Shown here: positions 51,340-60,458 of the stretch, piece after piece | How the letters are laid out: each line of letters begins with the position of its first letter | How positions within the stretch are numbered: the stretch's first letter is position 1 | NCBI GenBank assembly: GCA_019114465.1 | Contig: DXFM01000031.1 | Location: 124,001 to 188,000 of the forward strand | Source: Candidatus Lachnoclostridium avicola | Lineage (GTDB): Bacteria; Bacillota; Clostridia; Lachnospirales; Lachnospiraceae | Length of the DNA: 64,000 bases | Direction of reading: 5' to 3' | The notes under the pieces: generated by a model | What the model was told of the DNA's origin: nothing | Seen by the model: the letters and a program-made list of their open reading frames with translations, nothing else | Database searches by the model: none | Program-made: the position numbers and the translations under genes

Positions 51340-52080
51340 CTATTGTAACCTCTGACGCACGATTTCATACGCCAGCACTCCCGCCGCCACAGAGGCGTTC
51401 AGGGAATCAATATCTCCCTTCATGGGGATGGCCGCCGTCATATCGCACTTTTCCTTCACCAGGCGGCTGACTCCGCTCCCCTCATTTCCGATCACCAGGC
51501 CGATGGGCCCTTTTAAGTTCAGGCGGTACATCACCTCACCGCCCATGTCCGCGCAGACAAACCACAGCCCCTGCTTTTTCAGCTCATCAATGGTGGCGCC
51601 CAGGTTGGTCACCTTTGCCACCGGCGTGTAGTTTAACGCTCCCGCGGAGGTCTTCGCCACCGTGGCGGTCAGCCCCACCGCCCGGCGTTTGGGGATGATC
51701 ACCCCGTGGGCTCCCGCCAGGTTGGCCGTCCGGATGATCGCGCCCAGATTGTGGGGATCCTCAATCCCGTCCAGCAGAAAGAGGAAGGGGGACTCTCCCT
51801 TCTCCCTGGCCGCCGCCAGCATATCCTCCACTTCCGCGTACCGGTAGGCCGCCGCGTAGGCCACCACCCCCTGATGGTGACCGTCTCCGGAAATCTGATC
51901 CAGCCGCTCCTTCGGCACAAACTGGATCACCGTGTCCTGCTTTTTCGCCTCCCGGACGATGGTCTGCACCGGCCCGTCCTTGCATCCGTCCTGAACAAAC
52001 AGGCGGTCAATGGTCTTTCCGGAACGGAACGCCTCCAGAACCGCGTTTCTTCCCTCTATGGTCAGCTCTTCGTATCTCAT
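51340..52080 (-). CDS. rlmB: TrmH/SpoU-family RNA 2'-O-methyltransferase (RlmB-like)
   Basis: A 246-residue SPOUT methyltransferase that methylates a guanosine ribose in 23S rRNA. The short N-terminal substrate-binding domain starts YEELTIEGRNAVLEAFRSG. The SpoU motifs are HNLGAIIRTANLAGAHGVI, LVIGNEGSGVSRLVKEKCD and IPMKGDIDSLNASVAAGVLAYE, which form the trefoil knot. ATG 52080 overlaps the mrnC stop in a TGATG junction. The cysS-mrnC-rlmB order is typical of Bacillota and supports the assignment. Confidence 0.92.
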   Translation of the reverse strand: MRYEELTIEGRNAVLEAFRSGKTIDRLFVQDGCKDGPVQTIVREAKKQDTVIQFVPKERLDQISGDGHHQGVVAYAAAYRYAEVEDMLAAAREKGESPFLFLLDGIEDPHNLGAIIRTANLAGAHGVIIPKRRAVGLTATVAKTSAGALNYTPVAKVTNLGATIDELKKQGLWFVCADMGGEVMYRLNLKGPIGLVIGNEGSGVSRLVKEKCDMTAAIPMKGDIDSLNASVAAGVLAYEIVRQRLQ

Positions 52081-52511
52081 CACAACTCTCCCATTTTCTT
52101 TAATCCCAGGCCTACCAGCTGCGTCAGCCGCTCTATCCGGCCGGCCAGATACAGCCAGCCCATGAGCGCCTCAAAGCCGGTGGCCATGCGGTAGTCCTTC
52201 ATGGTGGCATGCTTTGCCATGGTGGCGGATTTTGCGTTTCTGCCCCGCCGGTACACGGCCCGTTCTTCCTCCGTCAGCTCCTCCTCCAGAAGCATGTACA
52301 TCTGAGCCTGGGCCTGAGCCTTCACCAGACCCGCCGCGGCCCTGTGCATTTTATTGACCTGGGTATTTCCCCGGTTTACGATCTTGGTGCGGATCACCAG
52401 CTCATACACCCCGTCGCCGATATAAGCCAAAACCAGAGGAGAGTACCCGTCAGGGTCCCTCTCCTCCAGCTCTAAATATTCTCTGCACCGGGAGTTCATG
52501 CTCTCTTCCAT
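52080..52511 (-). CDS. mrnC: Mini-ribonuclease III
   Basis: A 143-residue RNase III-like nuclease without a double-stranded RNA-binding domain. In Bacillus subtilis it matures 23S rRNA ends. The catalytic segment SPLVLAYIGDGVYELVIRTK contains the conserved acidic residues, and the second acidic cluster comes in FEALMGWLYLAGR. The gene overlaps the end of cysS by 16 bp (start at ATG 52511 behind AGGGAG; ATG 52499 is an alternative) and is coupled to rlmB. Confidence 0.92.
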   Translation of the reverse strand: MEESMNSRCREYLELEERDPDGYSPLVLAYIGDGVYELVIRTKIVNRGNTQVNKMHRAAAGLVKAQAQAQMYMLLEEELTEEERAVYRRGRNAKSATMAKHATMKDYRMATGFEALMGWLYLAGRIERLTQLVGLGLKKMGEL

Positions 52512-53905
52512 TTTACTCCCTCTCTTGTATCCTCCAGAATGATGCCTTTCTCCAGAAGCTCTCCACGGATCTGATCCGCCAGGGCAAAATTCTTTTCCTT
52601 TCTGGCCTGCTGTCTCCTTGCGATCATCTCCTCAATGTCGCCGTCCAGCATCTCCTCCTTCTTGTCCGCAATGATTCCCATCACGTCGCAGAGCTTCACG
52701 ATGGTATCTTTCAGAGCCGTGAGGTACGCCTTCGTGCTTCCTTCTCCGGCGGTGGAGTTGGCCAGCTTCACCAGCTCAAAGATGGCGGAGATGGCATCTG
52801 CCGTGTTGAAATCGTCATCCATGGCCGCCTCAAACTTGGCCACCAGGCCTTCCATCTCTTTCTGTCCCTTCTTCTCCTCCTCTGTCATCTCTCCGTCCGC
52901 AGCCTTCTTTAAGAAGTCATTGAGACGGGACACGGAGTTGAGAATTCTCTCCAGACTGTTCTTGGACGCCTCCATCAGCTCGGCGCTGAAGTTTAAGGGA
53001 CTTCTGTAGTGGGCGCTGAGCATGAAGAAGCGGAGCACCTGGAGATCGTACTTCTCGCTGATCTCCCGCACAGTGAAGAAATTGCCCAGGGACTTGGACA
53101 TCTTTTTATTGTCAATGTTCAGGAAAGCGTTGTGCATCCAGTAGTTGGCAAAAGTCTTTCCGTTGGCCGCCTCGCTCTGGGCGATCTCATTTTCATGGTG
53201 GGGGAAGATCAGGTCCTCTCCGCCGGCGTGGATGTCAATCTGGTCTCCCAGATACTTCTTGGACATCACGGAGCACTCGATGTGCCAGCCGGGACGGCCC
53301 TGGCACCAGGGGGACTCCCAGTAGGGCTCTCCCTCTTTCTTCGGCTTCCAGAGCACGAAGTCCGCCGGATCCTCCTTGCCCTCCTCGCCGGTCACCTTGA
53401 TCTCCCGGAAGCCGGACTGAAGATCGTCTAAGTTCTTGTGGGACAGCTTGCCGTAATCTTTAAATTTCTTTACCCGGAAATACACGGTGCCGTCCTCCGC
53501 CTTGTAAGCGTAGCCCTTCTCAATCAGGGTCTCGATCATGTCCAGCATTCCGCAGATCTCCTCCGTTGCCAGGGGATGAGTGGTGGCAGGTTTTACGTTC
53601 ATGGCCGCCATGTCCTTCTTGCACTCCGCAATGTAGCGCTTGGAAATGGTGTCGGCGTCCACCCCCTCCTCAATGGCCTTCTTGATGATTTTGTCGTCCA
53701 CGTCAGTGAAATTGGAAACGTAGTTCACCTCATAGCCCTTGTACTCAAAATACCGGCGCACCGTGTCAAACACGATCATAGGCCTGGCGTTTCCGATGTG
53801 AATGTAGTTATATACTGTGGGGCCGCAGACGTACATCTTCACCTTTCCCGGCTCCAGGGGCACAAACTCGTCTTTTCTTCTGGTCAATGTATTATAAATT
53901 TTCAT
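52496..53905 (-). CDS. cysS: Cysteinyl-tRNA synthetase
   Basis: A 469-residue class I synthetase. The zinc-site Cys lies in [19 protein letters not shown] together with the HIGH-type motif. [20 protein letters not shown] supplies further zinc ligands, and the KMSKS loop is [10 protein letters not shown]. The C-terminal DALR and helical region is complete. AAAAGGAG precedes ATG 53905. It lies 49 bp after ispF on the same strand, so isoprenoid synthesis and Cys-tRNA charging genes are probably in one transcript. Confidence 0.96.
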   Translation of the reverse strand: MKIYNTLTRRKDEFVPLEPGKVKMYVCGPTVYNYIHIGNARPMIVFDTVRRYFEYKGYEVNYVSNFTDVDDKIIKKAIEEGVDADTISKRYIAECKKDMAAMNVKPATTHPLATEEICGMLDMIETLIEKGYAYKAEDGTVYFRVKKFKDYGKLSHKNLDDLQSGFREIKVTGEEGKEDPADFVLWKPKKEGEPYWESPWCQGRPGWHIECSVMSKKYLGDQIDIHAGGEDLIFPHHENEIAQSEAANGKTFANYWMHNAFLNIDNKKMSKSLGNFFTVREISEKYDLQVLRFFMLSAHYRSPLNFSAELMEASKNSLERILNSVSRLNDFLKKAADGEMTEEEKKGQKEMEGLVAKFEAAMDDDFNTADAISAIFELVKLANSTAGEGSTKAYLTALKDTIVKLCDVMGIIADKKEEMLDGDIEEMIARRQQARKEKNFALADQIRGELLEKGIILEDTREGVKWKRA

Positions 53906-53954
53906 GTTTTTCTCCTTTTCTACACTGTTTTCTGTCCGGGTGATGCGCTTCTTC

Positions 53955-54503
53955 TCAGTCCCTGCCGGGACAGCTTCCGCACCCTCCGCACCCGGCGGAC
54001 GGGGCCATCCGGTCATAGTAACAGTTGTCCTCCACCGTGGTGAGCAGGGCGATGGCCATGGCGGAGATTCCCTCTCCGGCCCCGGTAAAGCCCAGGCCCT
54101 CCTCCGTGGTGGCCTTCACTCCCACCTGTTCCGGGGTAATTTTTAAGGCAGCCGCCATATTCTTCCGCATCTCCTCCCGGTAGGGGGCCAGCTTCGGCCG
54201 CTGGGCGATCACCGTGGCGTCAATATTCTCAATGACAAATCCGTGTTCTTCCAGCAGTCTTCCCACTTCCTCCAGAAGCCGGATGCTGGAGATCCCCTCG
54301 TACTTCGGGTCCGTATCGGGAAAATGCTGTCCGATATCTCCCAGGGCGGCAGCCCCCAGCAGGGCGTCCATCACCGCGTGGATCAGCACGTCCGCGTCGG
54401 AATGGCCCAGCAGCCCTTTCTCATAAGGAATGGTCACGCCGCCTAAGATCAGCTTTCTGCCCTCTGTCAGACGGTGCACGTCATATCCCTGTCCGATTCT
54501 CAT
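53955..54503 (-). CDS. ispF: 2-C-methyl-D-erythritol 2,4-cyclodiphosphate synthase with Cys-rich tail
   Basis: A 182-residue MEP-pathway enzyme forming the cyclodiphosphate intermediate of isoprenoids. The metal-site motif GYDVHRL and [19 protein letters not shown] are intact, as is the C-terminal [17 protein letters not shown]. The normal protein ends near residue 157. Here about 25 extra residues follow, with Cys161 and the cluster Cys172, Cys175, Cys178 ([11 protein letters not shown]), spacing that could bind metal. GGAGG precedes ATG 54503. It follows the lipid kinase gene by 95 bp. Confidence 0.94.
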   Translation of the reverse strand: MRIGQGYDVHRLTEGRKLILGGVTIPYEKGLLGHSDADVLIHAVMDALLGAAALGDIGQHFPDTDPKYEGISSIRLLEEVGRLLEEHGFVIENIDATVIAQRPKLAPYREEMRKNMAAALKITPEQVGVKATTEEGLGFTGAGEGISAMAIALLTTVEDNCYYDRMAPSAGCGGCGSCPGRD

Positions 54504-54598
54504 ATCCGTTCCTCCATTATATTCCGGCAGCCCGCCTCCGGCCCGGTTTTCCCCTGCCGTCCGCAGCTTCTGCCCTCCGTCCGCCCGGCAGTCCGCCG

Positions 54599-55513
54599 TC
54601 AGACGATCACTCTCATTTTTTTCTGAATACACCGCAGCTGGATGTCCTGCTGCATCAGGCAGCTCTCCCCGTCCACATGGACCGCCATGGGCCGGTCCAG
54701 ATGGATGGCCGCCTCCCTGCACTCATACCTGCGGACACCGGAGCGCCGCTTCCTGCGGCCCGTAAACGCGTCCAGCAGAATCTGCAGAAGCCGTACCCGG
54801 CTGGCAGTGTGGACCACGCACAGGGACAGCCGGCCGTCGCTGCAGTCCGCCTCCGGCGCGAAGCGGAAACCGCCTCCCTCAAAGGGATGGATGTGGGCGG
54901 AGATAAAGCAGATATGGTTAAATTCCACCTTCTGTACCCCGTCCAAAAGCAGGTAGCCCTTCACCGGCCGCAGCCGGAGGATCTGCCAGAGCCCCACAGC
55001 CACATACCGCAGTTTCCCCGGCCACAGCCTGGTTATGCCTCCGTGGAGAAGGCTGTGGCAGACCGCGGCGTCAAACCCGATGCCAGCGCTCACCACAAAG
55101 CGGCGGTGTTTTACCTCTTCCTCTCCGTAGGACAGCACTCCGTAATCCACCAGTCTGTAATACTTCGGATGCAGGACCCTCTTCAAGCCCTTTCCAGGCC
55201 GCTTCGACAGGCGGAGGCTTCTGGCAAAATCATTGCCGGAACCGGCGGGAATAAAGCCCAGAGTCACCGGCCCGTTAAAGCTCAGCCCGTCCACGGCCTC
55301 GTTTAAGGTGCCGTCTCCGCCGGCCACCACGATGACCCGGGGATCCCTGCTACCCTCCGTCAGCTCCCCGGCCACAATACGGGCGTCCCCGGCGCCGTGG
55401 GTAAAGTATGCCTCATACTCCACACAGGAACGGCTCAGCACGCTTTCCATTTTCCGCCATACCCGAAATCCCTTTCCTCCGCCGGAATTAGGATTCACGA
55501 TGAAATAATACAT
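54599..55513 (-). CDS. YegS/DagK-family lipid kinase
   Basis: A 304-residue diacylglycerol kinase-like enzyme that phosphorylates lipids with ATP. The nucleotide-binding [14 protein letters not shown], catalytic [15 protein letters not shown] and [15 protein letters not shown] are present, followed by the beta-rich C-terminal domain ending in a basic [17 protein letters not shown] lies 6 nt before the ATG. Probable role: recycling diacylglycerol to phosphatidate for membrane lipid and lipoteichoic acid turnover. First gene of the run leading to ispF and cysS. Confidence 0.92.
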   Translation of the reverse strand: MYYFIVNPNSGGGKGFRVWRKMESVLSRSCVEYEAYFTHGAGDARIVAGELTEGSRDPRVIVVAGGDGTLNEAVDGLSFNGPVTLGFIPAGSGNDFARSLRLSKRPGKGLKRVLHPKYYRLVDYGVLSYGEEEVKHRRFVVSAGIGFDAAVCHSLLHGGITRLWPGKLRYVAVGLWQILRLRPVKGYLLLDGVQKVEFNHICFISAHIHPFEGGGFRFAPEADCSDGRLSLCVVHTASRVRLLQILLDAFTGRRKRRSGVRRYECREAAIHLDRPMAVHVDGESCLMQQDIQLRCIQKKMRVIV

Positions 55514-55606
55514 GGGAATCCTCCTGTCTCATTACTGTTTTCTAGTATAACATACTACCTGTAAAATGATAAGAAAATTTCTATAAAAAATTTGGTCAAA
55601 AAACTA

Positions 55607-55635
55607 TTGACATTTTTTTCAATTCCAATTATACT
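55607..55635 (+). promoter_or_regulatory. Promoter of the tRNA-Val/tRNA-Met pair
   Basis: TTGACA (55607-55612), 17-bp spacer, TATACT (55630-55635), 46 bp before tRNA-Val. Confidence 0.8.
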
Positions 55636-55681
55636 GTTTAGGCAATCGCGATTGGCGTGCCGGTCGCCGAGTGCATCTGAT

Positions 55682-55754
55682 GGGGTCTTAGCTCAGCTGG
55701 GAGAGCATCTGCCTTACAAGCAGAGGGTCACAGGTTCGAGCCCTGTAGGCCCCA
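55682..55754 (+). tRNA. tRNA-Val (TAC)
   Basis: A 73-nt cloverleaf. Acceptor GGGGTCT/AGGCCCC, anticodon stem TCTGC/GCAGA with loop CTTACAA (anticodon TAC), T arm ACAGG/CCTGT, discriminator A. CCA is not encoded. Confidence 0.95.
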
Positions 55755-55778
55755 TTGATTCCCTTTCTATTTGAATAT

Positions 55779-55852
55779 GGCGGAATAGCTCAGTTGGCTA
55801 GAGCACACGGTTCATACCCGTGGTGTCGAGAGTTCAAATCTCCCTTCCGCTA
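55779..55852 (+). tRNA. tRNA-Met (CAT), copy 1
   Basis: A 74-nt cloverleaf. Acceptor GGCGGAA/TTCCGCT with a G-T first pair, anticodon stem CACGG/CCGTG with loop TTCATAC (CAT), T arm GAGAG/CTCTC-type. The paired first base suggests an elongator rather than an initiator, although a CAT anticodon could also be an Ile tRNA with lysidine. Identical to copy 2 at 57678. Confidence 0.93.
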
Positions 55853-55861
55853 CTTCTTCAG

Positions 55862-55890
55862 CCCGGTGTCTTCGGACACCGGGTTTTTTT
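55862..55890 (+). terminator. Terminator of the tRNA-Val/tRNA-Met transcript
   Basis: Perfect stem CCCGGTGTC/GACACCGGG with a TTCG tetraloop, followed by seven T. Confidence 0.92.
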
Positions 55891-55922
55891 CGTATTTTCG
55901 GCCTCTGTTTCTGAGATAGAAC

Positions 55923-55952
55923 TTGCTTTTTCCATGCTACCGGTGTTATATT
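55923..55952 (+). promoter_or_regulatory. Promoter of the hydrogenase gene
   Basis: TTGCTT (55923-55928), 18-bp spacer, TATATT (55947-55952), 51 bp before the start codon. Confidence 0.6.
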
Positions 55953-56003
55953 CATTTCGGAAATAATTATGTATGAATTTAAGAAAATCTCAGGAGGGAA
56001 AAA

Positions 56004-57527
56004 ATGAGAGGTGTAGAAACGCGTATTCAGGAGATCCGTCACTGGATCTTCCGGGAAGTCGCACGGATGGCCTATCACACAGAATGGCCTGTAGACAAAA
56101 GGATTGAGGAGCTCCCCTATAAGATCATCCCCGGCGAGGTGGGCAATTTCCGGAACGACGTGTTCCTGGAGAGAGCCATCGTGGGCGAACGGCTGAGACT
56201 GGCCATGGGACTCCCCTGCAGAGGAGCCGGCGAGCACGCTCCCCTGTCCGACAACATTGAGGCGGCGGACAGACCGGAGACTTACTATACTCCGCCCCTG
56301 ATCAACGTGATCAAGTTTGCCTGCAATGCCTGCAAGGAAAAACGGGTATACGTAACCGACGGCTGCCAGGGCTGTCTGGCCCATCCCTGCGAGGAGGTCT
56401 GCCCCAAGGACGCTGTGAAGCTGGACCGCACCAACGGCCGGGCCCACATCAGCGACGACAAATGTATCCGCTGCGGAAGATGCGCTGACGTCTGCGCCTA
56501 CCACGCCATCATCATCCAGGAGCGCCCCTGCGCTGCCGCCTGCGGCATGGACGCCATCGGCACCGATGAAAACGGAAAAGCGGATATCGACTACGAGAAA
56601 TGCGTATCCTGCGGTATGTGCCTGGTCAACTGCCCCTTCGGAGCTATTGCCGATAAATCCCAGATCTTCCAGGTTATCCGGGCCATCCAGTCCGGCGAAA
56701 AGGTATACGCCGCGGTGGCTCCCGCGTTTGTGGGACAGTTCGGCCCCAAGGTAACTCCCGGAAAGCTGAGAGCCGCCATGAAGGCCCTGGGATTCACCGA
56801 TATTTTCGAGGTGGCCATCGGAGCCGATCTGTGCGCTACCCAGGAAGCCATTGACTTTGTAAACGAGGTTCCGGAGAAGATCCCCTTCATGGGTACCTCC
56901 TGCTGCCCCGCCTGGTCCGTCATGGCCAAAAAGCTGTTCCCGGAATACAAGGAGTGCATCTCCATGGCCTTAACGCCCATGACTCTGACCGCCCGGCTGA
57001 TCAAGCGCCACCACGAAGACGCAAAGATCGTGTTCATCGGCCCCTGCGCCGCAAAGAAACTGGAGGCCATGCGCACCAGCGTCCGCAGCGATGTGGACTT
57101 TGTGCTCACCTTTGAGGAGATGGCCGGAATCTTTGACGCGAAGCACGTGGACATCGAGAACATCGAGGAAGATCCCGACGGCGTAAACGACGCTTCCACC
57201 GACGGCCGCAACTTTGCCGTAGCCGGCGGCGTAGCCAAATCCGTGGTGGACGTGATCCACGAGAAATTCCCGGATAAGGAGATCAAGGTAGTCAACGCCG
57301 AGGGCCTGCGGGAGTGCCGCAAGATGATGACCCTGGCGAAGGCCGGAAAATACAACGGCTATCTGCTGGAGGGAATGGCCTGCCCCGGCGGCTGCGTAGC
57401 CGGCGCCGGAACCATGCAGCCCATCAAGAAGTCTCAGGCGGCAGTCAATCTGTACGCCTCCAAGGCAAAGCACAAGACCTCCAACGAGACGGAACATGTG
57501 AAAGAGCTGGACAAGCTGGTGGACTGA
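56004..57527 (+). CDS. Monomeric [FeFe] hydrogenase, group B-like
   Basis: A 507-residue iron-sulfur enzyme with the H-cluster motifs L1 TSCCPAW, L2 GPCAAKK and L3 MACPGGCVAGAG. L2 GPCAAKK and L3 GAG follow the group B pattern rather than the MPCxxK form of group A. The N-terminal half carries Cys-rich ferredoxin-type sites (CNACKEKR with CQGC, CIRCGRCADVC, CVSCGMCLVNC). There is no NADH-binding partner gene, so electrons probably come from ferredoxin for hydrogen turnover in the cytoplasm. AGGAGG precedes the ATG. The HydE, HydF and HydG maturases are not in the window. The gene is flanked by identical tRNA-Met copies. Confidence 0.93.
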   Translation: MRGVETRIQEIRHWIFREVARMAYHTEWPVDKRIEELPYKIIPGEVGNFRNDVFLERAIVGERLRLAMGLPCRGAGEHAPLSDNIEAADRPETYYTPPLINVIKFACNACKEKRVYVTDGCQGCLAHPCEEVCPKDAVKLDRTNGRAHISDDKCIRCGRCADVCAYHAIIIQERPCAAACGMDAIGTDENGKADIDYEKCVSCGMCLVNCPFGAIADKSQIFQVIRAIQSGEKVYAAVAPAFVGQFGPKVTPGKLRAAMKALGFTDIFEVAIGADLCATQEAIDFVNEVPEKIPFMGTSCCPAWSVMAKKLFPEYKECISMALTPMTLTARLIKRHHEDAKIVFIGPCAAKKLEAMRTSVRSDVDFVLTFEEMAGIFDAKHVDIENIEEDPDGVNDASTDGRNFAVAGGVAKSVVDVIHEKFPDKEIKVVNAEGLRECRKMMTLAKAGKYNGYLLEGMACPGGCVAGAGTMQPIKKSQAAVNLYASKAKHKTSNETEHVKELDKLVD

Positions 57528-57546
57528 TAACAGCCGTCCAAAAAAG

Positions 57547-57582
57547 GCGGGCGATCCCCGAAACGGGCGGTCGTCCGCTTTT
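57547..57582 (+). terminator. Terminator of the hydrogenase gene
   Basis: GC-rich stem GCGGGCGATC/GGTCGTCCGC with two G-T pairs, followed by TTTT. Confidence 0.7.
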
Positions 57583-57625
57583 CTGCTCTGTTTTTCAGGA
57601 TTTTCTGTTTTTTTCGTCATTTCCC

Positions 57626-57654
57626 TTGACAATCCTGTCAAAACGTGGTAATCT
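57626..57654 (+). promoter_or_regulatory. Promoter of tRNA-Met copy 2
   Basis: TTGACA (57626-57631), 17-bp spacer, TAATCT (57649-57654), 23 bp before the tRNA. Confidence 0.75.
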
Positions 57655-57677
57655 ATTTAAGCGTTTGAATTTGACAT

Positions 57678-57751
57678 GGCGGAATAGCTCAGTTGGCTAG
57701 AGCACACGGTTCATACCCGTGGTGTCGAGAGTTCAAATCTCCCTTCCGCTA
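57678..57751 (+). tRNA. tRNA-Met (CAT), copy 2
   Basis: Identical in all 74 bases to the copy at 55779-55852. The identity continues slightly into the flanks (ATGG before, CTACTTCT after). It has its own promoter and terminator. Confidence 0.93.
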
Positions 57752-57758
57752 CTTCTCA

Positions 57759-57801
57759 AGCAAAAAGTCTCTTCAGCGAAATGCCGAAGAGACTTTTTGC
57801 T
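57759..57801. terminator. Terminator of tRNA-Met copy 2
   Basis: A 16-bp perfect stem AGCAAAAAGTCTCTTC/GAAGAGACTTTTTGCT with an 11-nt loop. The AT-rich lower stem supplies T residues on both strands. The next 160 bp up to the PAP2 promoter hold nothing that I recognise. Confidence 0.85.
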
Positions 57802-57960
57802 TTCTGAAGACTTATTTCCTGTTTAATTTTCCCATTTTCTGCATAAAATGAACCACAAGGGCGGCCGCCTCCCCTTTCTTCCGCCGTCGGGAGTTTCCAT
57901 ACCTTAAAGTTTCTATGCCTTAAATTTTGATAATAAATCATTAACTTTTCTAAAACTCTA

Positions 57961-57988
57961 TTGACTGGTTTTGCCGTTGTGCTATAAT
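57961..57988 (+). promoter_or_regulatory. Promoter of the PAP2-family gene
   Basis: TTGACT (57961-57966), 16-bp spacer, TATAAT (57983-57988), 32 bp before the start codon. Confidence 0.75.
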
Positions 57989-58020
57989 TCTTTTAATCAT
58001 TTTCGGAGAGGTGCAGTGCC

Positions 58021-58680
58021 ATGAAGCAGATTCTTCAAAAATACAGACATGCCTGGGTTCTCTTATACGTTTTCCTGTATATTCCCTGGTTTTTCTATCT
58101 GGAGAGAACCGTGACAAGCCACTACCACATCATCCATGTGGCCCTGGACGATTACATTCCGTTTAACGAGTACTTCATCATCCCTTATCTGTTCTGGTTT
58201 CTCTATGTGGCAGGAACGGTAATGTACTTCTTTTTTAAGGATAAACACGATTTTTACCGGCTGTGCGCCTTCCTGTTCACCGGCATGACCATCAGCCTGA
58301 TTATCTGCACCTTTTACCCCAACGGCACCGACTTCCGGCCGGCGGTGGATCCGGACAAAAATATTTTCTGCGCCCTGGTGGCCATGATCCAGCGGGCAGA
58401 TACCTGTACCAACGTGCTTCCCAGCATCCATGTGTACAATTCCATCGGCGTTCACATCTCCATTATGAACAGCGAGCGGCTCAGCCAGAAGCGGTGGCTT
58501 CACCGGGCGTCTTTCTTCGCCATGACAGCCATCTGTCTCTCCACGGTGTTCTTAAAGCAGCACTCCGTCATCGACGGGCTGGCTTCCATCACCATGGCCT
58601 ACTGCCTCTACGACGTGATCTACGGGCGGGTGTACGAGAGCAGCCGCCGCAGAGCAGCGGAGAAAGTGGCGGAATCTTAA
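58021..58680 (+). CDS. PAP2-family membrane phosphatase-like protein
   Basis: A 219-residue membrane protein with about six helices. The phosphatase motifs are GTDFRPAVDP (an Arg/Pro-containing variant of the first motif), LPSIHVYNSIG (PSxH) and STVFLKQHSVIDGLA (SxxxxxHxxxD). The overall pattern resembles the inositol phosphotransferase/Aur1-like branch of PAP2. Possible roles are dephosphorylation of lipid phosphates or undecaprenyl diphosphate, or transfer of a phospho-headgroup. It has its own promoter and shares a terminator with ptsI. Confidence 0.85.
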   Translation: MKQILQKYRHAWVLLYVFLYIPWFFYLERTVTSHYHIIHVALDDYIPFNEYFIIPYLFWFLYVAGTVMYFFFKDKHDFYRLCAFLFTGMTISLIICTFYPNGTDFRPAVDPDKNIFCALVAMIQRADTCTNVLPSIHVYNSIGVHISIMNSERLSQKRWLHRASFFAMTAICLSTVFLKQHSVIDGLASITMAYCLYDVIYGRVYESSRRRAAEKVAES

Positions 58681-58717
58681 AGCATTTTTCCGCCTTCCGA
58701 TATTTTCTTATGAAACG

Positions 58718-58760
58718 AAAAAGATCGGACAGAGGGATTATTCCTCCATCCGATCTTTTT
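58718..58760. terminator. Bidirectional terminator between the PAP2 gene and ptsI
   Basis: Stem AAAAAGATCGGA/TCCGATCTTTTT extended by inner GAGG/CCTC pairing, between convergent genes. Confidence 0.88.
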
Positions 58761-58772
58761 TCTGGTATTATA

Positions 58773-60437
58773 TTACAGCCACTTCTTGATCTGCTCGTCT
58801 CTCTCCTTCTCCACATCGGTCTCCAGGATGGTCTTTCTCACGGAAAGGACACGGCTGGGAGATACGGACAGCTCGTCCACGCCGATGCTCAAGAACAGCT
58901 TCGTCAGCTCCGGATCAGCGCCCAGCTCGCCGCAGATGCCGGCCCAGATGCCCGCCTTGTGGGCATTCTCAACGGTCATGCGGATCATGTTCAGCACTGC
59001 CGGATGATGGGGATCATAGAATTCCTCCAGCTTCGGATTCTGCCTGTCAATAGCCAGGGTGTACTGGGTCAGGTCGTTGGTTCCGATGCTGAAGAAGTCC
59101 ACCTCTTTTGCCAGAGCCTCGCTCACCATAACGGCGGCGGGAGTCTCGATCATAATGCCCTGCTCCACATCGCCGAAAGCGATCTCCTGGCTGGTCAGCT
59201 CTGCCTTTACTTCCTCCACGATCTGTTTGATCTTCTTCACCTCATCCACGGAAATGATCATGGGGTACATGATGCTGATATTTCCGTAGGCGCTGGCCCG
59301 GAACAGGGCTCTCAGCTGGGTCTTGAAGATCTCCGGACGGGTCAGGCAGATACGGATAGCCCGGTATCCCAGGGCCGGATTCTCCTCGTGCTCCATGTTG
59401 AAGTAGGATGCCTGCTTGTCCGCTCCGATATCCAGGGTACGGATGATCACCTTCTTGCCCGCCATGGTCTCGGCTACGGCGCGGTAGATCTTGAACTGCT
59501 CCTCCTCTGTGGGATAGTCCTCCTTCTCCAGATAGATGAACTCGCTGCGGAACAGACCGATGCCGCCGGCATCGTTCTGAAGCACCATGGCCAGATCCTT
59601 GATATTGCCGATATTGGCGTAAACATTAATCTTTTTGCCGTCCAGGGTGATGTTCTCCTTGCCCTTCAGATTCTGAAGCAGCTCCTTCTGCTCCAGATCT
59701 TTCCGGCGCTTCTCCTCCATGGTCTTCATGGTCTCCTCGTCGGGATCCACATAAAAAGTTCCGGTGTAGCCGTCCACCACGGCCATCTTTCCGTCCACAG
59801 ACTCCAGGTCCACCGGAGTTCCGATCAGGGCCGGGATACCCATGGTCCTGGCCAGAATGGCGGTGTGGGAGTTGGAGGAACCATGCACGGTGACAAATGC
59901 CAGCACTTTGTCCTTGTCCAGCTGAACCGTCTCGCTGGGAGCCAGGTCGTCCGCCACAATAATGGACGGCTCGTCCGTGGCAACCGTGCTCTTGGCGCCG
60001 CCGCTTAAGATGGCCAGAATTCTCTCCGATACATCCTTTACGTCAGCAGCTCTCTCCTTCATGTAGGCGTCGTCCATGGATGAGAACATCATGGCAAAGT
60101 TGTCGCTGGTGGTGGCCACGGCGTACTCCGCGTTCACCTCCTGAGTCTCGATCATATTGTGGATGGAATCCAGATAGTCCAGATCCTCCAGCATCATCTG
60201 ATGGATCTCAAAGATTGCGGCGCTGGCCTCTCCCACTTCCTTCACAGCCTTGGCGTAAAGCTCCTTTAACTGCTCCACTGCCTCTGCCTTTGCACCCTCA
60301 AATCTCTCAATCTCCGCTTTGGTATCGCTTACGCGGTAGCGCTTTACCTGCTGCTCGCCCTTCTTATATACCAGAACTTTTCCGATGGCAACGCCGCCGA
60401 ATACGCTCTTTCCCTCATATGTTTTCATGGTTTGCAC
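58773..60437 (-). CDS. ptsI: PTS enzyme I (phosphoenolpyruvate-protein phosphotransferase)
   Basis: A 554-residue cytoplasmic enzyme passing phosphate from PEP to HPr. The phosphohistidine domain has the active His in GSSNSHTAILARTMGIPAL. The PEP-binding barrel contains IGLFRSEFIYLE, GYRAIRICLTRPEIF, SIGTNDLTQYTLAIDRQNP and the catalytic Cys in GICGELGADPEL. Length is close to the usual 570. ptsH lies 101 bp upstream on the same strand, with a hairpin in the gap. No sugar-specific EII gene is in the window. Confidence 0.96.
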   Translation of the reverse strand: MQTMKTYEGKSVFGGVAIGKVLVYKKGEQQVKRYRVSDTKAEIERFEGAKAEAVEQLKELYAKAVKEVGEASAAIFEIHQMMLEDLDYLDSIHNMIETQEVNAEYAVATTSDNFAMMFSSMDDAYMKERAADVKDVSERILAILSGGAKSTVATDEPSIIVADDLAPSETVQLDKDKVLAFVTVHGSSNSHTAILARTMGIPALIGTPVDLESVDGKMAVVDGYTGTFYVDPDEETMKTMEEKRRKDLEQKELLQNLKGKENITLDGKKINVYANIGNIKDLAMVLQNDAGGIGLFRSEFIYLEKEDYPTEEEQFKIYRAVAETMAGKKVIIRTLDIGADKQASYFNMEHEENPALGYRAIRICLTRPEIFKTQLRALFRASAYGNISIMYPMIISVDEVKKIKQIVEEVKAELTSQEIAFGDVEQGIMIETPAAVMVSEALAKEVDFFSIGTNDLTQYTLAIDRQNPKLEEFYDPHHPAVLNMIRMTVENAHKAGIWAGICGELGADPELTKLFLSIGVDELSVSPSRVLSVRKTILETDVEKERDEQIKKWL

Positions 60438-60458
60438 CCTCCTTATGACCTAAAGAAA

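Noticed and set aside
58263-60008. Plus-strand open frame of 581 codons running across the PAP2 gene and opposite ptsI
   Set aside because: It crosses a strong terminator and covers two conserved genes in other frames. The translation is low-complexity His/Leu/Gly-rich.
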